Source of the DNA: an uncultured Pluralibacter sp.
GTDB lineage: Bacteria > Pseudomonadota > Gammaproteobacteria > Enterobacterales > Enterobacteriaceae
Assembly (NCBI RefSeq): GCF_913775985.1
Contig: NZ_CAJYMB010000113.1
Coordinates: 1-64,000 of the forward strand
Length of the DNA: 64,000 nucleotides
Direction of reading: 5' to 3'
A program made the position numbers and the translations under genes. The notes beneath the pieces were generated by a model. That model made no database searches. It was not told the DNA's origin and saw only the letters and a program-made list of their open reading frames with translations. Numbering within the stretch: position 1 is the first letter of the stretch; every line of letters starts with the position of its first letter. This document shows positions 17,714 to 27,017 of the stretch, piece by piece.

Positions 17714-19645
17714 ATGAAGCACGAAGAGTTTTATGATTATATTGACAGTGAGTTCAATGCGATTATACAAAGTGAAATGTATACTAACTACTTCGACAAA
17801 ATAAAACAGACTGACCAAAAGAAATCTATAGCTTTTTTGATATGGTTCCTCAAAACTTATGCTGACATAAGCAATGTCGAAGAGTATATTACTGATGGCC
17901 ATGATGATAATTCATGCGATATAATTTTAGAAAAAAAAGACTCACAGCAATCCACAACTTTTTATATAGTCCAATCCAAATGGAATAAAAAAGAAAATTG
18001 CCATGGAAGTTTCGATGGAAAAGAACTTAAGTCATTTCTCAGCGATATACAAAGTATCCTTAAGGGTGACAAAGAAGAAGGCACCAATGCTAAATTTAAC
18101 ATCCAATACGAAAAACTAAGAAAACACATAAAACAAAACGGTAGAGTTAAAATAATTTATTTGTCATTAAAAAACAATTGCAACAACTCAGATGCAAATA
18201 TTAAATCCCTCAAAGATAGTTTAAGCGGCGATATTGAAATAGAGGGTTTTGATTTAAACAAATTAAAAATAGACTATATTGGCCGAGAATATAAAAAAAG
18301 CATACCACCAAACCCACTTGATAATGTATATGATCCTAGTTTAGAAAAGATCAGAATGCAAGTTTGCAGAGATGGTTCGAACTCTTCAGTCGAAATAAAA
18401 GCCCCATTCAATGCCTATGTTTTTTTAATTAAGCCTAAGCTGATATTTGAGTTAGTAAATAAATATGGCGTCTCTCTTTTCAACAGGAATGTTAGGAATC
18501 CAATTGTACAATCTAACATAAATGAAGAGATAAAAAATACAATAATTAAAAATCCTGAATTTTTCTGGTACTATAACAACGGACTCACAGCCATAACTCG
18601 TAGAATACCAAAAATTAGTAATGAAGCCGAAGAATTTGATATTACAGGCCTTCAAATTATAAATGGGGCACAAACAGCCTATGCCATTTATAGTGCATAT
18701 AAAGAATGCAATGAAGAACAAAGGAATATTCTTAATGAGGAAGTTAGGATTACTCTTCGATTGCTCAAGTCTGGTGGTGAGGAATTCGACCTCAAGGTAA
18801 CAAAATATACAAACTCACAAAACCCTGTAACCGAAAGGGATTTTTGGTCAAATGACCCGATACAACAAAAATTACAGAACTATTTCTTTAACACCACTTT
18901 TTGGTATGAAAAAAGAGAAGGGGAATTTAGAGACATTCCTGACTCAGTAACTAAAGTTGCAAATTTTTTCTTTGGATCTGCTTATATTTCATTTTGTTTA
19001 AATGGTGCAGTGGAACTAATGAATTCCTCATTGGACCTACGCGAAAATGAAAAAGATTTAGTCTTTACATCCAGGATTGATAATAAAGATGGCCTCTACG
19101 AAAAAATATTTAATGATAGTACAGATCCTAGAGACGTTCATGCATCTTTTATAATGCTTGACCAAGCCACTCAGCTACCTTACCTGAGGAAATTTAACCC
19201 ATTGCAATTAAGATTTTCTAACTGTTATCACTTGCTGATGATTTCAAGAGTAATTTTAGATAAATATTTAAAACAAAAGTTTGCCGGTGAAGCTAAAGCA
19301 ACTCCATTCATACTTAAGGAAGCTAGAGATTATAAGAAAAGAACGAGAATTGATATACTGACTAAAGTTCTGATTGTTGCCTTGGATGAATTTTATAATG
19401 AAATCCAAGAGAAAGAAGACGATGAAGATAAACAAACTGAATATATGTTCAATATAATGACTAAAGCTGCATATTTTGAAATGTTTATCGAAAAAATAAA
19501 GAATAAAGAAATTACTATTGAGGATATTGAAGATAAAGATTTATCATCATTGGAGACTGACTTAACAGATACGGATGATGATGATATCAGCGATGACCTT
19601 ATGGAGGTTATAATTCAAGAGGAAGATAATAAAAGTATTCATTGA
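17714..19645 (+). CDS. AIPR-family abortive infection protein
   Basis: A 643-residue protein. The N-terminal region looks like a restriction-endonuclease fold: D69 in 'SCDIILE' and Q87-S-K89 in 'FYIVQSKW' fit the (P)D...(D/E/Q)xK pattern. The central AIPR core contains 'LFNRNVRNP' (255-263), 'FWYYNNGLT' (284-292) and 'IINGAQTA' (315-322). The C-terminus is strongly acidic. AIPR (abortive infection phage resistance) proteins act in phage defence, sometimes with a restriction partner and sometimes alone; no partner is adjacent. The ATG at 17714 has AAGGA seven bases upstream and is preferred over 17666. The gene is far more AT-rich than its neighbours, a sign of transfer. Confidence 0.8.
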   Translation: MKHEEFYDYIDSEFNAIIQSEMYTNYFDKIKQTDQKKSIAFLIWFLKTYADISNVEEYITDGHDDNSCDIILEKKDSQQSTTFYIVQSKWNKKENCHGSFDGKELKSFLSDIQSILKGDKEEGTNAKFNIQYEKLRKHIKQNGRVKIIYLSLKNNCNNSDANIKSLKDSLSGDIEIEGFDLNKLKIDYIGREYKKSIPPNPLDNVYDPSLEKIRMQVCRDGSNSSVEIKAPFNAYVFLIKPKLIFELVNKYGVSLFNRNVRNPIVQSNINEEIKNTIIKNPEFFWYYNNGLTAITRRIPKISNEAEEFDITGLQIINGAQTAYAIYSAYKECNEEQRNILNEEVRITLRLLKSGGEEFDLKVTKYTNSQNPVTERDFWSNDPIQQKLQNYFFNTTFWYEKREGEFRDIPDSVTKVANFFFGSAYISFCLNGAVELMNSSLDLRENEKDLVFTSRIDNKDGLYEKIFNDSTDPRDVHASFIMLDQATQLPYLRKFNPLQLRFSNCYHLLMISRVILDKYLKQKFAGEAKATPFILKEARDYKKRTRIDILTKVLIVALDEFYNEIQEKEDDEDKQTEYMFNIMTKAAYFEMFIEKIKNKEITIEDIEDKDLSSLETDLTDTDDDDISDDLMEVIIQEEDNKSIH

Positions 19646-19654
19646 AAAAATTAA

Positions 19655-19681
19655 ACTAGGGCTAGGTGATATGGCCCTAGT
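19655..19681 (+). terminator. Hairpin after the AIPR gene
   Basis: ACTAGGGC (19655-19662) pairs with GCCCTAGT (19674-19681), ten bases beyond the stop. There is no strong T-tract, so its termination ability is uncertain. Confidence 0.45.
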
Positions 19682-19773
19682 ACTGTCAAATGGCATAATT
19701 CTGAGCGGGTTATATACAATCAATTTAACATAAATAGCATTATGCGCCATTTGATTGTAACGGCTAAATTCAG

Positions 19774-20460
19774 ATGTCCGCGTTATCGTCCTTTTCCAGG
19801 GTTTCCCGGCTGAGGAGGCTACTGATGACGGCTTACGTTTCGAAGTGCTTTACGATTAATGAAGTTAACCGCCTCAAGATCCTGCAGGACGTCATTGATG
19901 GCAGGCCCACTACTTCGCTTACATTACAACGACTTGGTCTCTCGGATCGCCACTGCCGGCGTCTGCTTGTACGTTATCGCAAGTCTGGGTCGCTGGCACT
20001 GGCGAACCGCCGCCATGGATTGCTCGGTAATCGCTAGCTTGTTCCTGGCCTTGCTGAACTTGCTCTGGGCATCATCCGCGATAACTATACCGACTTTGGT
20101 CCGACGCTCGCCTGCGAGAAGCTGGCCGAACTCCATGACGTTGTGCTGGCTAAAAAGACCGTGCGTCAGCTGATGGTACGAGCCGGACTCTCGATCCCCC
20201 GGAAAATGCGTTCACCGAGGATCCAGCAGCCGCGGTATCGTCGCGCCTGCGTTGGCGAGCTGATACAGATTGACGGCTTTGATTACCGCTGGTTTGAGGA
20301 GTGCGGTCCTGCCTGCACGCTGCTGGTCTACGTTGATGACGCGACCAGCCGCCTGATGCAGCTTCACTTCGTAAAATCTGAGTCCACGTTCACCTATTTT
20401 GACGCCACGCGCGGCTATCTGGAGCTGCACGGTTTGCGATTAAATATTTATTCGCTTTAG
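19774..20460 (+). pseudogene. Broken ISNCY-type transposase
   Basis: One frame encodes a helix-turn-helix segment ('LQRLGLSDRHCRRLLVRYRK') and then, after an in-frame TAG at 20035-20037, the start of an rve-type integrase domain ('CVGELIQIDGFDYRWFEECG', 'LLVYVDDATSRLMQLHFV'). Both parts are in the same register, so the TAG is a nonsense change. The sequence ends at 'GYLELHGLRLNIYSL', well before the last catalytic residues. It resembles ISNCY transposases. No terminal inverted repeats were recognised, so only an internal fragment remains. Confidence 0.7.
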
Positions 20461-20729
20461 TACCTATTAATATGCGCCACGATAATAACGCACGTTTTCT
20501 TTTACTCATTAAAAGCGTGAGAGGCTTCTGATCGCCTCAGCCTTACCGACAAAATTCCGTTCAGTAGACTGATAATTTTCAGGCAGGGTAATAGATAGAT
20601 AATCCGCTTCTGACTATGCCGGAGAGCACGGCAGTTCCACTCTCTTGAGGAATCCCGCACGGTAACCTACCTTCTATCACTATCCCTGACGCTGCCCCCC
20701 TCAGATGCATCAACATAACCGGAGGTCAG

Positions 20730-21425
20730 ATGACCCACAGCCACCCTTCCACACCCTGCAGCGGCACGCTGTTTTTTGATGTTAATGAAACCCTACTGGA
20801 TACCTCAGGACTGAATCAGGCAGTGGCGCAGCGGCTTGGTAACAGGCCTGAGCGCGCCGAAGCTTGGTTCACTTCGGTGTTACATCATTCGCTGGTCGGA
20901 ACCGTAACCGGCAGCTTCCACAATTTTGGTGATATCGCTGAAGCCGTACTGGAGATGACCGCCGCGCGATACGGCATCACCCTGCCGGAGGAGGCAACGC
21001 CGCTGGCCGAAATCATCGCCGCGATGCCTGCTCATCCGGATGTGGCCAGAGGGCTGACCGCTCTGCAGCAGCAGGGATATACGCTGGTCGCGCTTACCAA
21101 CTCCTCTGCCGCGCTGGCTGAAAAGCAGCTGAGCTCCGCCGGGCTGGCCACCCTGTTCACCCGTATTCTCAGCGTGGAACAGGTTCAGGCTTATAAACCC
21201 GATCTGAGAGTCTATCAGTGGGCGATGAAGGAGATGGGCCAGCCCGCGTCTGCCTGCATGATGGTTGCGGCGCATGGCTGGGATGTCGGCGGGGCAAAAT
21301 GTGCAGGGATGAAAACGGCCTTTGTCGCCCGCCAGGGCCAGGCGCTCTATCCGCTGGCGCCCTCACCGGATCGCATCGTCGATGATATCGTTGCGCTGGC
21401 TGCAGATATCATCCCGCTCTGCTGA
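20730..21425 (+). CDS. Haloacid dehalogenase, type II (HAD superfamily)
   Basis: A 231-residue HAD hydrolase. Motif I is 'FFDVNETLLDTSG' with the nucleophile at D17; motif II is 'LVALTNSS'; motif III the lysine in 'QAYKPDLRVYQ'; motif IV 'MVAAHGWDVGGAKCAGM'. The N-E-T-L-L sequence after the nucleophile, rather than D-x-D-x-T, is typical of L-2-haloacid dehalogenases and relatives, which hydrolyse 2-haloalkanoic acids. A GGAGG site precedes the ATG. The physiological substrate cannot be told. It stands alone between a transposase relic and a convergent Fic gene. Confidence 0.87.
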   Translation: MTHSHPSTPCSGTLFFDVNETLLDTSGLNQAVAQRLGNRPERAEAWFTSVLHHSLVGTVTGSFHNFGDIAEAVLEMTAARYGITLPEEATPLAEIIAAMPAHPDVARGLTALQQQGYTLVALTNSSAALAEKQLSSAGLATLFTRILSVEQVQAYKPDLRVYQWAMKEMGQPASACMMVAAHGWDVGGAKCAGMKTAFVARQGQALYPLAPSPDRIVDDIVALAADIIPLC

Positions 21426-21467
21426 GCCGCATCAATGGATGTGCAGCGGTGTACGGCACACTCACTG

Positions 21468-22988
21468 TTATGTCTCAAACGCCGATCTGACCGCCTCGAC
21501 GATACGTTGGGATGTGACGTCATCTTCAAACAATGGGAAGTTTTTTTTCAGCTTGCCGGAAACCTGCCAGCCGTTCTCCTTTAACGACCGGATGATGCGG
21601 CTGGCATCATGATCCGGCATCTCAACCACCTCCTTAAGTTGCTGCTGGGCGCGCTGAAACAGAACCAGCACCCGCGCTTCATCGGCCATTTCGGTTCGCA
21701 CGGTATGCTCGATCACTCTGCCCGTGTAGAGAACATGCTCGGTCAGATCGGGATAGCGCCAGGCAAAGCGGGCATCCTCATAGTCGCTGAAAATGAAGTT
21801 GCTCCTCGTGCCGTCCTCATACGTTTTCAGCTCGCCAAAACGGTAGCAGCCCGCATAACGTCGCATCAGTTTTTTAGAAAAGAGATCCAGCGTGCGATCG
21901 TAGCCGACCCGAAAATCCATCGAGCTGGTAATGGTGGCGGAAACCGGCAGGATGACGCCATCCGGTATTGCGCCATCCCGGTTCAGCGTGTCATTGATCA
22001 GAAATCGGTGGATGCGGCCATTGCCGTCGCGCATCGGATGGATATAGACAAAGCCAAACGCGATAACGCCTGCCCGGGCCAGCGGCGCGGCACCCTTTGT
22101 CGCCTCTTCAAAGGTTTTCAGCCCCTGCATAAAGCGCGGGACATCCTCGTAGTGTGGCGCAATATAATGGACGATATCTTCACGCATCGTCGACTGTCCG
22201 ACAAACACCGGTGAACGTCGCAGCCCCAGGCCCAGCGCATCCTGCCCCAGAATCCCCTGCTGTATGGTATGCAGGCTCTCCTCGCTGAGCGGATCGTCGA
22301 GCTGGCCGCAATACTGCGCGATCACATGGGCAAAGCGCTGGATGCGGTCGCCCTGATCAGACTCTTTTTCAATCAGGAAACTGGCGCGCGACTCCTTAAA
22401 CGTCAGCCAGCTGGCGGTGCGCATCAGAATATCTGCGCCAAAGGCGTTATCCAGGTCTTTTAAGGCGTCATTTAGATCGAAGGCCAGCGCCTGCTCAACG
22501 GCGGGCGTTCTCCGTACCAGCGGACAGAAATCTGACGAGCCCGGCAGGTTATCCTTGATGCGCCAGCGGCGGTTACGCTTCAGCGTGGTGCGGGTGAGCC
22601 AGGCACCGGATGAAATCGCCTCGACATAACCGCCGTTGGTCACATCGGGCACCTGTAGCGTGCTGCCGGTCAGCCATTCATAGAAAAATCCGGCCCGCCG
22701 CGCATACTGGCCGAACGGCTCCTGGCAACACCACTGTTCCAGTGGTTCAGGTCCGATGGCCGTAAACAGCCGGGCAAAGAACTCAAGATGGATCTCTTCA
22801 TATTTAAGGCCAAAGGCGAAGTGACCGGCAAAGGAATCTTCCGGCTGATAGCCAGGCGGATAGTGATTCTCTACCTGTCCCTGGCTCTCGTGATGGGATC
22901 GTACCGTGCCGATGGCCGACTTTACGCGCAACGGTTGCGCCAGTTCAATTGCATAACGTTCGCGCAGCGCGCTGAAGCCGACCAGCAT
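21468..22988 (-). CDS. Fic-domain protein (probable AMP-transferase)
   Basis: A 506-residue protein with a complete Fic active site HPMRDGNGRIHR (317-328), matching HPFx(D/E)GNGRxxR; the histidine is the catalytic base. About 110 residues earlier 'KESRASFLIEKE' (198-209) resembles the inhibitory helix (S-x-x-x-E) of self-restrained class II Fic enzymes. Residues 380-506 form an extra C-terminal region without a recognised fold. Fic enzymes mostly transfer AMP to hydroxyl side chains of target proteins. No separate antitoxin is adjacent, which fits internal inhibition. Target unknown. Confidence 0.85.
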   Translation of the reverse strand: MLVGFSALRERYAIELAQPLRVKSAIGTVRSHHESQGQVENHYPPGYQPEDSFAGHFAFGLKYEEIHLEFFARLFTAIGPEPLEQWCCQEPFGQYARRAGFFYEWLTGSTLQVPDVTNGGYVEAISSGAWLTRTTLKRNRRWRIKDNLPGSSDFCPLVRRTPAVEQALAFDLNDALKDLDNAFGADILMRTASWLTFKESRASFLIEKESDQGDRIQRFAHVIAQYCGQLDDPLSEESLHTIQQGILGQDALGLGLRRSPVFVGQSTMREDIVHYIAPHYEDVPRFMQGLKTFEEATKGAAPLARAGVIAFGFVYIHPMRDGNGRIHRFLINDTLNRDGAIPDGVILPVSATITSSMDFRVGYDRTLDLFSKKLMRRYAGCYRFGELKTYEDGTRSNFIFSDYEDARFAWRYPDLTEHVLYTGRVIEHTVRTEMADEARVLVLFQRAQQQLKEVVEMPDHDASRIIRSLKENGWQVSGKLKKNFPLFEDDVTSQRIVEAVRSAFET

Positions 22989-23138
22989 AGCGAATCCTTT
23001 ATCTGTCGAATGAAAACGGTAACAAAAAGGAGTTCTACCACTAAAACGTTAATTTCGCTATCGGGAAAGCGTTAACAGCCATCCAAAAACGATAATTAAG
23101 TGGCAGGATGATGCGAAAACAATAACGGCACTGCCCCG

Positions 23139-23502
23139 TCAGGGTTTAACCACGATGCAGAGCAGACCAGCAATAATCATCACCACACCGGCCAGACTGT
23201 GCCAGCTGAGAGCCTCCTGAAACACCGGCAGGCTGACGGCCACCAACCACACCAGCATAGCTGAGACTCAGCAGTGGATAGACCCGGTTGAGCGAGAAAA
23301 AGTGCAGCGCCCGGATCCAGCAGAGCATCGAGACGCCATAGGCCTCCAGTCCGGCCAGCAGCAGCAGGGCGGGCTGGATAGCCACCGCAGGCAGCGACAG
23401 GAGACTGCAGAACTCAGGCAGCCGCGGCATCGCCCAGCGCATCATTAACTGCGCCGCAGAAACCAGCAGCACGCTGCAGGCCACCCATCCATACCCTTTC
23501 AT
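23139..23502 (-). pseudogene. arnF: Frameshifted arnF (L-Ara4N flippase subunit)
   Basis: Reading from 23502, MKGYGWVACSVLLVSAAQLM continues through three hydrophobic helices as in ArnF, then near 23270 the frame breaks. One frame over, the protein resumes 'MLVWLVAVSLPVFQEALSWH' and ends 'AGLLCIVVKP' at TGA 23139, the normal ArnF C-terminus. ArnE and ArnF together flip undecaprenyl-phosphate-L-Ara4N across the inner membrane for lipid A modification. A single indel has inactivated it. It overlaps the arnE fragment by four bases, as in intact operons. Confidence 0.75.
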
Positions 23503-23750
23503 AGCTGACTCGCCATCAGTGCCACGCCGGTTACCACCAGCAACGTGCCCGCCATCTGGCGTAGCGTCAGTCGCTCGCGCAAGAGGAGCCGCCCGGCCAG
23601 CGCGACGAAAATGAAATTAAGGCTCAGCATCGGATAGTCCTGGTTCACCGGCACCTGCTGCAGCACCTGCAGCCAGAGAAGCATGGCGACACCTAACAAC
23701 AGCACGCTGAGGGCGATCCAGCTTAACCGCCCCTGACGTGACAGCGATAG
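23499..23750 (-). pseudogene. arnE: 5'-truncated arnE
   Basis: The frame '[20 protein letters not shown]' to 'TLLVVTGVALMASQL' matches the last two thirds of ArnE (E. coli ArnE is 111 residues). Its first third is missing and is replaced directly by arnB sequence; the join is near 23750. The residues 'YPMLSLNFIFVALA' are the SMR-like core of the family. Because arnC, arnA, arnD and arnT normally lie between arnB and arnE, this is the right edge of a large internal deletion. Confidence 0.7.
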
Positions 23751-24230
23751 GTGGTGCCCACCGCGTGAGCAGCGTCCTCGATGATGGCGATACCATGCTG
23801 TTCAGCCAGCGCATAAATCGGGTCGAGATCGGCGAGCGCACCGGCATAATGCACCGGAATGATGGCGCGCGTCCGCGGGGTAATCGCCTGTGCAATCTGT
23901 TCCGGCGTCACCATGAGGTTGTAAGGATCGACATCAATCATGACCGGCGTCGCGCCCAGCAACGTAATCAAGTTCAGGGTTGAGACCCAGGTCATGGGGG
24001 GGTTAACTTCATCGCCCGGCCCGATCCCGATGGTCATCAGCGTAACGTGCATCCCCGTCGTGGCAGAACTGACCGCAATGGCGTGCTGATTGCCGGTCAG
24101 CTGAACAAAGCCTGCTCCAGCTCGGCGCATTTTGCTCCGGTTGTCATCCATCCCGAATCAAATACGGCCTTAACGGCAGCCAGCTCTTCATCACCGAACG
24201 AAGGGCGGGAAAAGGGCAAAAATCCATGCT
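23751..24230 (-). pseudogene. arnB: Truncated, frameshifted arnB aminotransferase
   Basis: From a start near 24230 (AGGAG site, ATGGATTTTTGCC) the sequence encodes, after a frameshift, '[20 protein letters not shown]', then after a second shift near 24115 '[19 protein letters not shown]', '[19 protein letters not shown]' and '[19 protein letters not shown]'. This is the N-terminal half of the PLP-dependent ArnB, which makes UDP-L-Ara4N. It stops at '[12 protein letters not shown]', before the PLP-lysine region, where arnE sequence begins. The gene cannot be functional. Confidence 0.75.
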
Positions 24231-24890
24231 AAAACTCCTGCTGATCAACCTGTAAGCTGTCGCGGGTTTTAATCAGACACAATGCCGGAAAAAGAATTTG
24301 AATAGCGGTTATTCACGCCCGGCAATAGCGCTGTCGCGCCCCAATTTTCCCGTTATGGAATTAAGGTTACCGGACTGATAATACAAACCACCGCACAAAA
24401 GTTTACTGAACACTAAATTGGTGAGATGAATAATAATAAAATCAAAGATGCATAAGTCAAGGATAGCTGAAAAAGTTCACTCACTACTCGCAGATACTCT
24501 TTCTTATCGTTACTCTTTTCGCTGTATTGACAATGTGTTTATAAATCAGCGAATTTTACTTGTAACATCCGCAGGCAATGCGCGGTCTGTGAATTGTCAC
24601 GATTGGGTCGGCGTTTGCCTTTCGTTAATTTTCATCGCTTCGCTGATGCCGGTTTAATGCAGTGCGATCGCCGGAAAACCGGTAGCTTTGCGCGTGACGG
24701 AAACGCCGGTTTAATAAAGCTGTCTTAATGCAATCTTAATATTGCCGGTTACTCTTGTTCTGACCTCACATTAATCGTTATTTTCTGGTGAAATGAAGCA
24801 ACACTCAGTTAATATCTTTCCGATAAAATGTATCCGTAACGTAAAAACAGTGCTAAAAGTTGAATAGAATCGCGGAGTCAGGCGTTAACG
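24231..24890. other. 660-bp region between the arn relic and yceI-like gene
   Basis: No supportable gene; a frame at 24448..24657 has no family features. The region presumably carried the arn promoter and still holds a PmrA-box-like direct repeat at 24724-24740. Confidence 0.4.
24724..24740 (+). promoter_or_regulatory. PmrA-box-like direct repeat
   Basis: CTTAAT (24724-24729), five bases, CTTAAT (24735-24740) matches the PmrA (BasR) half-site pair YTTAAK-N5-YTTAAK. PmrA boxes activate arn operons. Here the repeat lies 180 bp before the intact YceI-like gene on the plus strand and 490 bp before arnB on the minus strand. Confidence 0.45.
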
Positions 24891-24920
24891 TTGGGTCTGC
24901 CAGAAAAAGAGAAAAGAGTG

Positions 24921-25502
24921 ATGATACGTGCCGCCTGTTTATGCGCTCTGCTTGCCCTGCTCAGCCCGGTGCTTTATGCCGCACCGACGACTTATGCCAT
25001 TATTCCGGATAAAACAACCATTGGTCTTTCCTGGCGTGCCTTTGGTCACGATTTTTCGCAGGCCAGACTGCAGGGTGTGAACGGAACCGTGATACTGAAT
25101 CCGGATGACGACCGTGATAACCATGTCGAAGTGAGCATTCCGGTCGGCACGCTGGTGGCGTCAAACAGCCTGCTCACCTGGCAGCTGAAGAGCGATCTGT
25201 TTTTTGATGCGGAGCATTACCCGCAGATTCATTTCGTCAGCAGCCGCGTTGTCGCGCTGGTTAGAGGTCAGTACCGGATTTTTGGCGTGCTGACGGTGAA
25301 AGATGTCAGCCGGCCGGTGATGATGCTCGCCTCGCTCGACAGCGGTGAGGCGGTCGATCCTGCTTCACGCTCGCTGGCTCTGCACGCATCGACCGCGATT
25401 TCCCGCACGGCATTCCGGGTGGATCGGCTGGTCGGTGTGGTGGATGACCGGGTGAACATTGCGCTGGCGATTGCCGCGCAGGTGAACACTTCGCTCCGCT
25501 GA
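24921..25502 (+). CDS. YceI-family periplasmic lipocalin-like protein
   Basis: A 193-residue protein with a signal peptide (MIRAACLCALLALLSPVLYA) and a YceI beta-barrel: 'YAIIPDKTTIGLSWRAFGHD', 'LKSDLFFDAEHYPQIHFVS' and 'GVLTVKDVSRPVMM' are family landmarks. YceI proteins bind isoprenoid-type lipids in the periplasm. The ATG at 24921 is chosen over an upstream TTG (24891) because it begins the signal peptide and follows AGAGTG. It is convergent with a broken anti-sigma/sigma pair, a combination often seen with small periplasmic proteins under ECF control. Confidence 0.85.
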   Translation: MIRAACLCALLALLSPVLYAAPTTYAIIPDKTTIGLSWRAFGHDFSQARLQGVNGTVILNPDDDRDNHVEVSIPVGTLVASNSLLTWQLKSDLFFDAEHYPQIHFVSSRVVALVRGQYRIFGVLTVKDVSRPVMMLASLDSGEAVDPASRSLALHASTAISRTAFRVDRLVGVVDDRVNIALAIAAQVNTSLR

Positions 25503-25515
25503 AGGCGCAGCCAGA

Positions 25516-26294
25516 CTACGCCAGTGCGACCTGCAGGGTAGTGGCGATAGCCGCCAGCTGGTGAGCCGGATTGCGGCCAATCAGCACATACTGGAAGCCA
25601 TTCCGGTTCCACCAGGTCAGCTCCATTCCATGCCGCCGTTCACGGGCGATCGCCTCCCGGCCGTGCGGGGCCGGTGAGATACAGAGCGCCATCGGGCCGT
25701 AATCCGCGTGCAGCCAGACGACTGCGCGATTGAAGTCCGCTCATAGCGCAGGATCCGGACCATTTTCAGTTCAGCCCCCGGCAGGCGCAGCTGCTGCGGG
25801 TGCAGCTGTAACCCTAAGTTGAGCCGGATCCGGTCCAGCCCCTTCTGCAACAGGACGCCATCATCCGGCAAATCGGCCAGTGTTTCAGCACTGTACAGCG
25901 ACATATACCGCGCCTCCAGATCGCGGATACTCTGGCTTTTATCCTCCCTCTCTTCGCCTGATCTGGCCAGCAGACCGATTCCGCTACCCACCAGCAGAAA
26001 ACTCACCGAAGCGACAATCAGGGCGCGGCGGCTATAGGTTCTGGCAGCTGCCGGTGGCGTGATGGCCGCCAGTCGTTCGGCCATTCTGGCCTGTGGCGCC
26101 TGCTCCAGCAGCGGGGCAAACGCCAGCCCGAAGTCGAGGGTGCTGTGCCGGAACTGCTCAACCCGCCGGGTCAGATCGGGATCGCCAGCCAGCGCCTGCT
26201 CAAACAGCCCGGCTTCCTGCGGGGTCATCTCACCATCCAGCCAGGCGACGATGGCCTCATCGCGCCAGGGTGGCGTAAACGTTTTTCTGCTCAT
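25516..26294 (-). pseudogene. Frameshifted anti-sigma factor
   Basis: The N-terminal part (WRDEAIVAWLDGEMTPQEAG) is a typical anti-sigma interaction domain; a membrane helix follows near 88-108 ('RRALIVASVSFLLVGSGIGL'). The open frame runs to 25617, but from about 25735 the better continuation is one base over: 'VVWLHADYGPMALCISPAP', 'RHGMELTWWNRNGFQYVLIG' and 'QLAAIATTLQVALA', ending at TAG 25516. The C-terminal sensor domain is thus out of frame. Its start overlaps the sigma-factor stop (ATGA). The sigma gene upstream is dead too, so the pair is non-functional. Confidence 0.65.
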
Positions 26295-26806
26295 CGCCGT
26301 TTCTCCAGCGGTGTGGGTGCGGTCGCCGTCTGCCTGGCCAGTGTGGCTCGGGCAGCGGCCAGACGGCTCATAATGGTGCCAGTCGGGACGGAGAGGATTT
26401 CTGCCGCCTCCTGATAGGCCAGTCCTTCAACATAAACCAGAAACAGCGCGTTTCGCTGCGCCTACGGTAAGGCGTTAACCTGCTGCATAATGCGCCGGAA
26501 CTGGCGGTTGTCGTCGCTAGGGGCGTGAGTATCACTGGCCAGCAGTGCATCGGGGTCTGCTAATCCCTGCCCCTGGTGGACCTTTCGCGCCCGCAGATCT
26601 CTGACCCAGATAGAGTGAAGGATCGAGAAGAGCCATCAATCCAGGCGTGTGCCTGGCGTGAACTGCGCGCTGCGTTCCAGCGCGCGTACGTAGGTTGACT
26701 GAACCAATTCTTCTGCCAGGTCACGATCGTGTGACAGCACATAGCCGTAACGCCAGAGCCGGGTCAGATGCTCTGCGAGATGCAGACGGATGTCGCTGTG
26801 AGTGAT
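26291..26806 (-). pseudogene. ECF sigma factor with two nonsense codons
   Basis: One register encodes region 2 ('RLWRYGYVLSHDRDLAEELV', 'STYVRALERSAQFTPGTRLD') and region 4 ('AQRNALFLVYVEGLAYQEAA', 'ILSVPTGTIMSRLAAARATL'), ending at the TGA that overlaps the anti-sigma start. It is broken by TGA after 'GTRLD' and TAG after 'QQVNALP' (a likely GAG to TAG change). The expected start codon after the ribosome site GGAAGGAG reads ATC, so the start also seems mutated. Three independent lesions point to old decay. Confidence 0.65.
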
Positions 26807-26827
26807 TTTACGCTCCTTCCTGCCGTA

Positions 26828-26965
26828 TCAGACCTCAGGATGGCCCTGAATGGCGGCCTTCAGATCGCGGTACTCCTAACACCCGGTGCCACAGATTCCG
26901 GCAATCGTTTTCAGCTGTTCGCGCGCCAGGTCCGGACGGCCTTTGATCAGCCATATCACTTTTCA
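26828..26965 (-). pseudogene. Fragment of an unrecognised small protein
   Basis: Upstream of the sigma gene, one frame reads 'IWLIKGRPDLAREQLKTIAG' then 'ICGTGC', a TAG stop, and 'EYRDLKAAIQGHPEV' to TGA at 26828. The even register suggests a former gene co-transcribed with the sigma/anti-sigma pair. The family was not recognised. Confidence 0.3.
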
Positions 26966-27017
26966 GGCTAACGGCAGGCTTCACAGCACCGCCGCGGCTT
27001 CGGCCCTGCCGCTGAAT

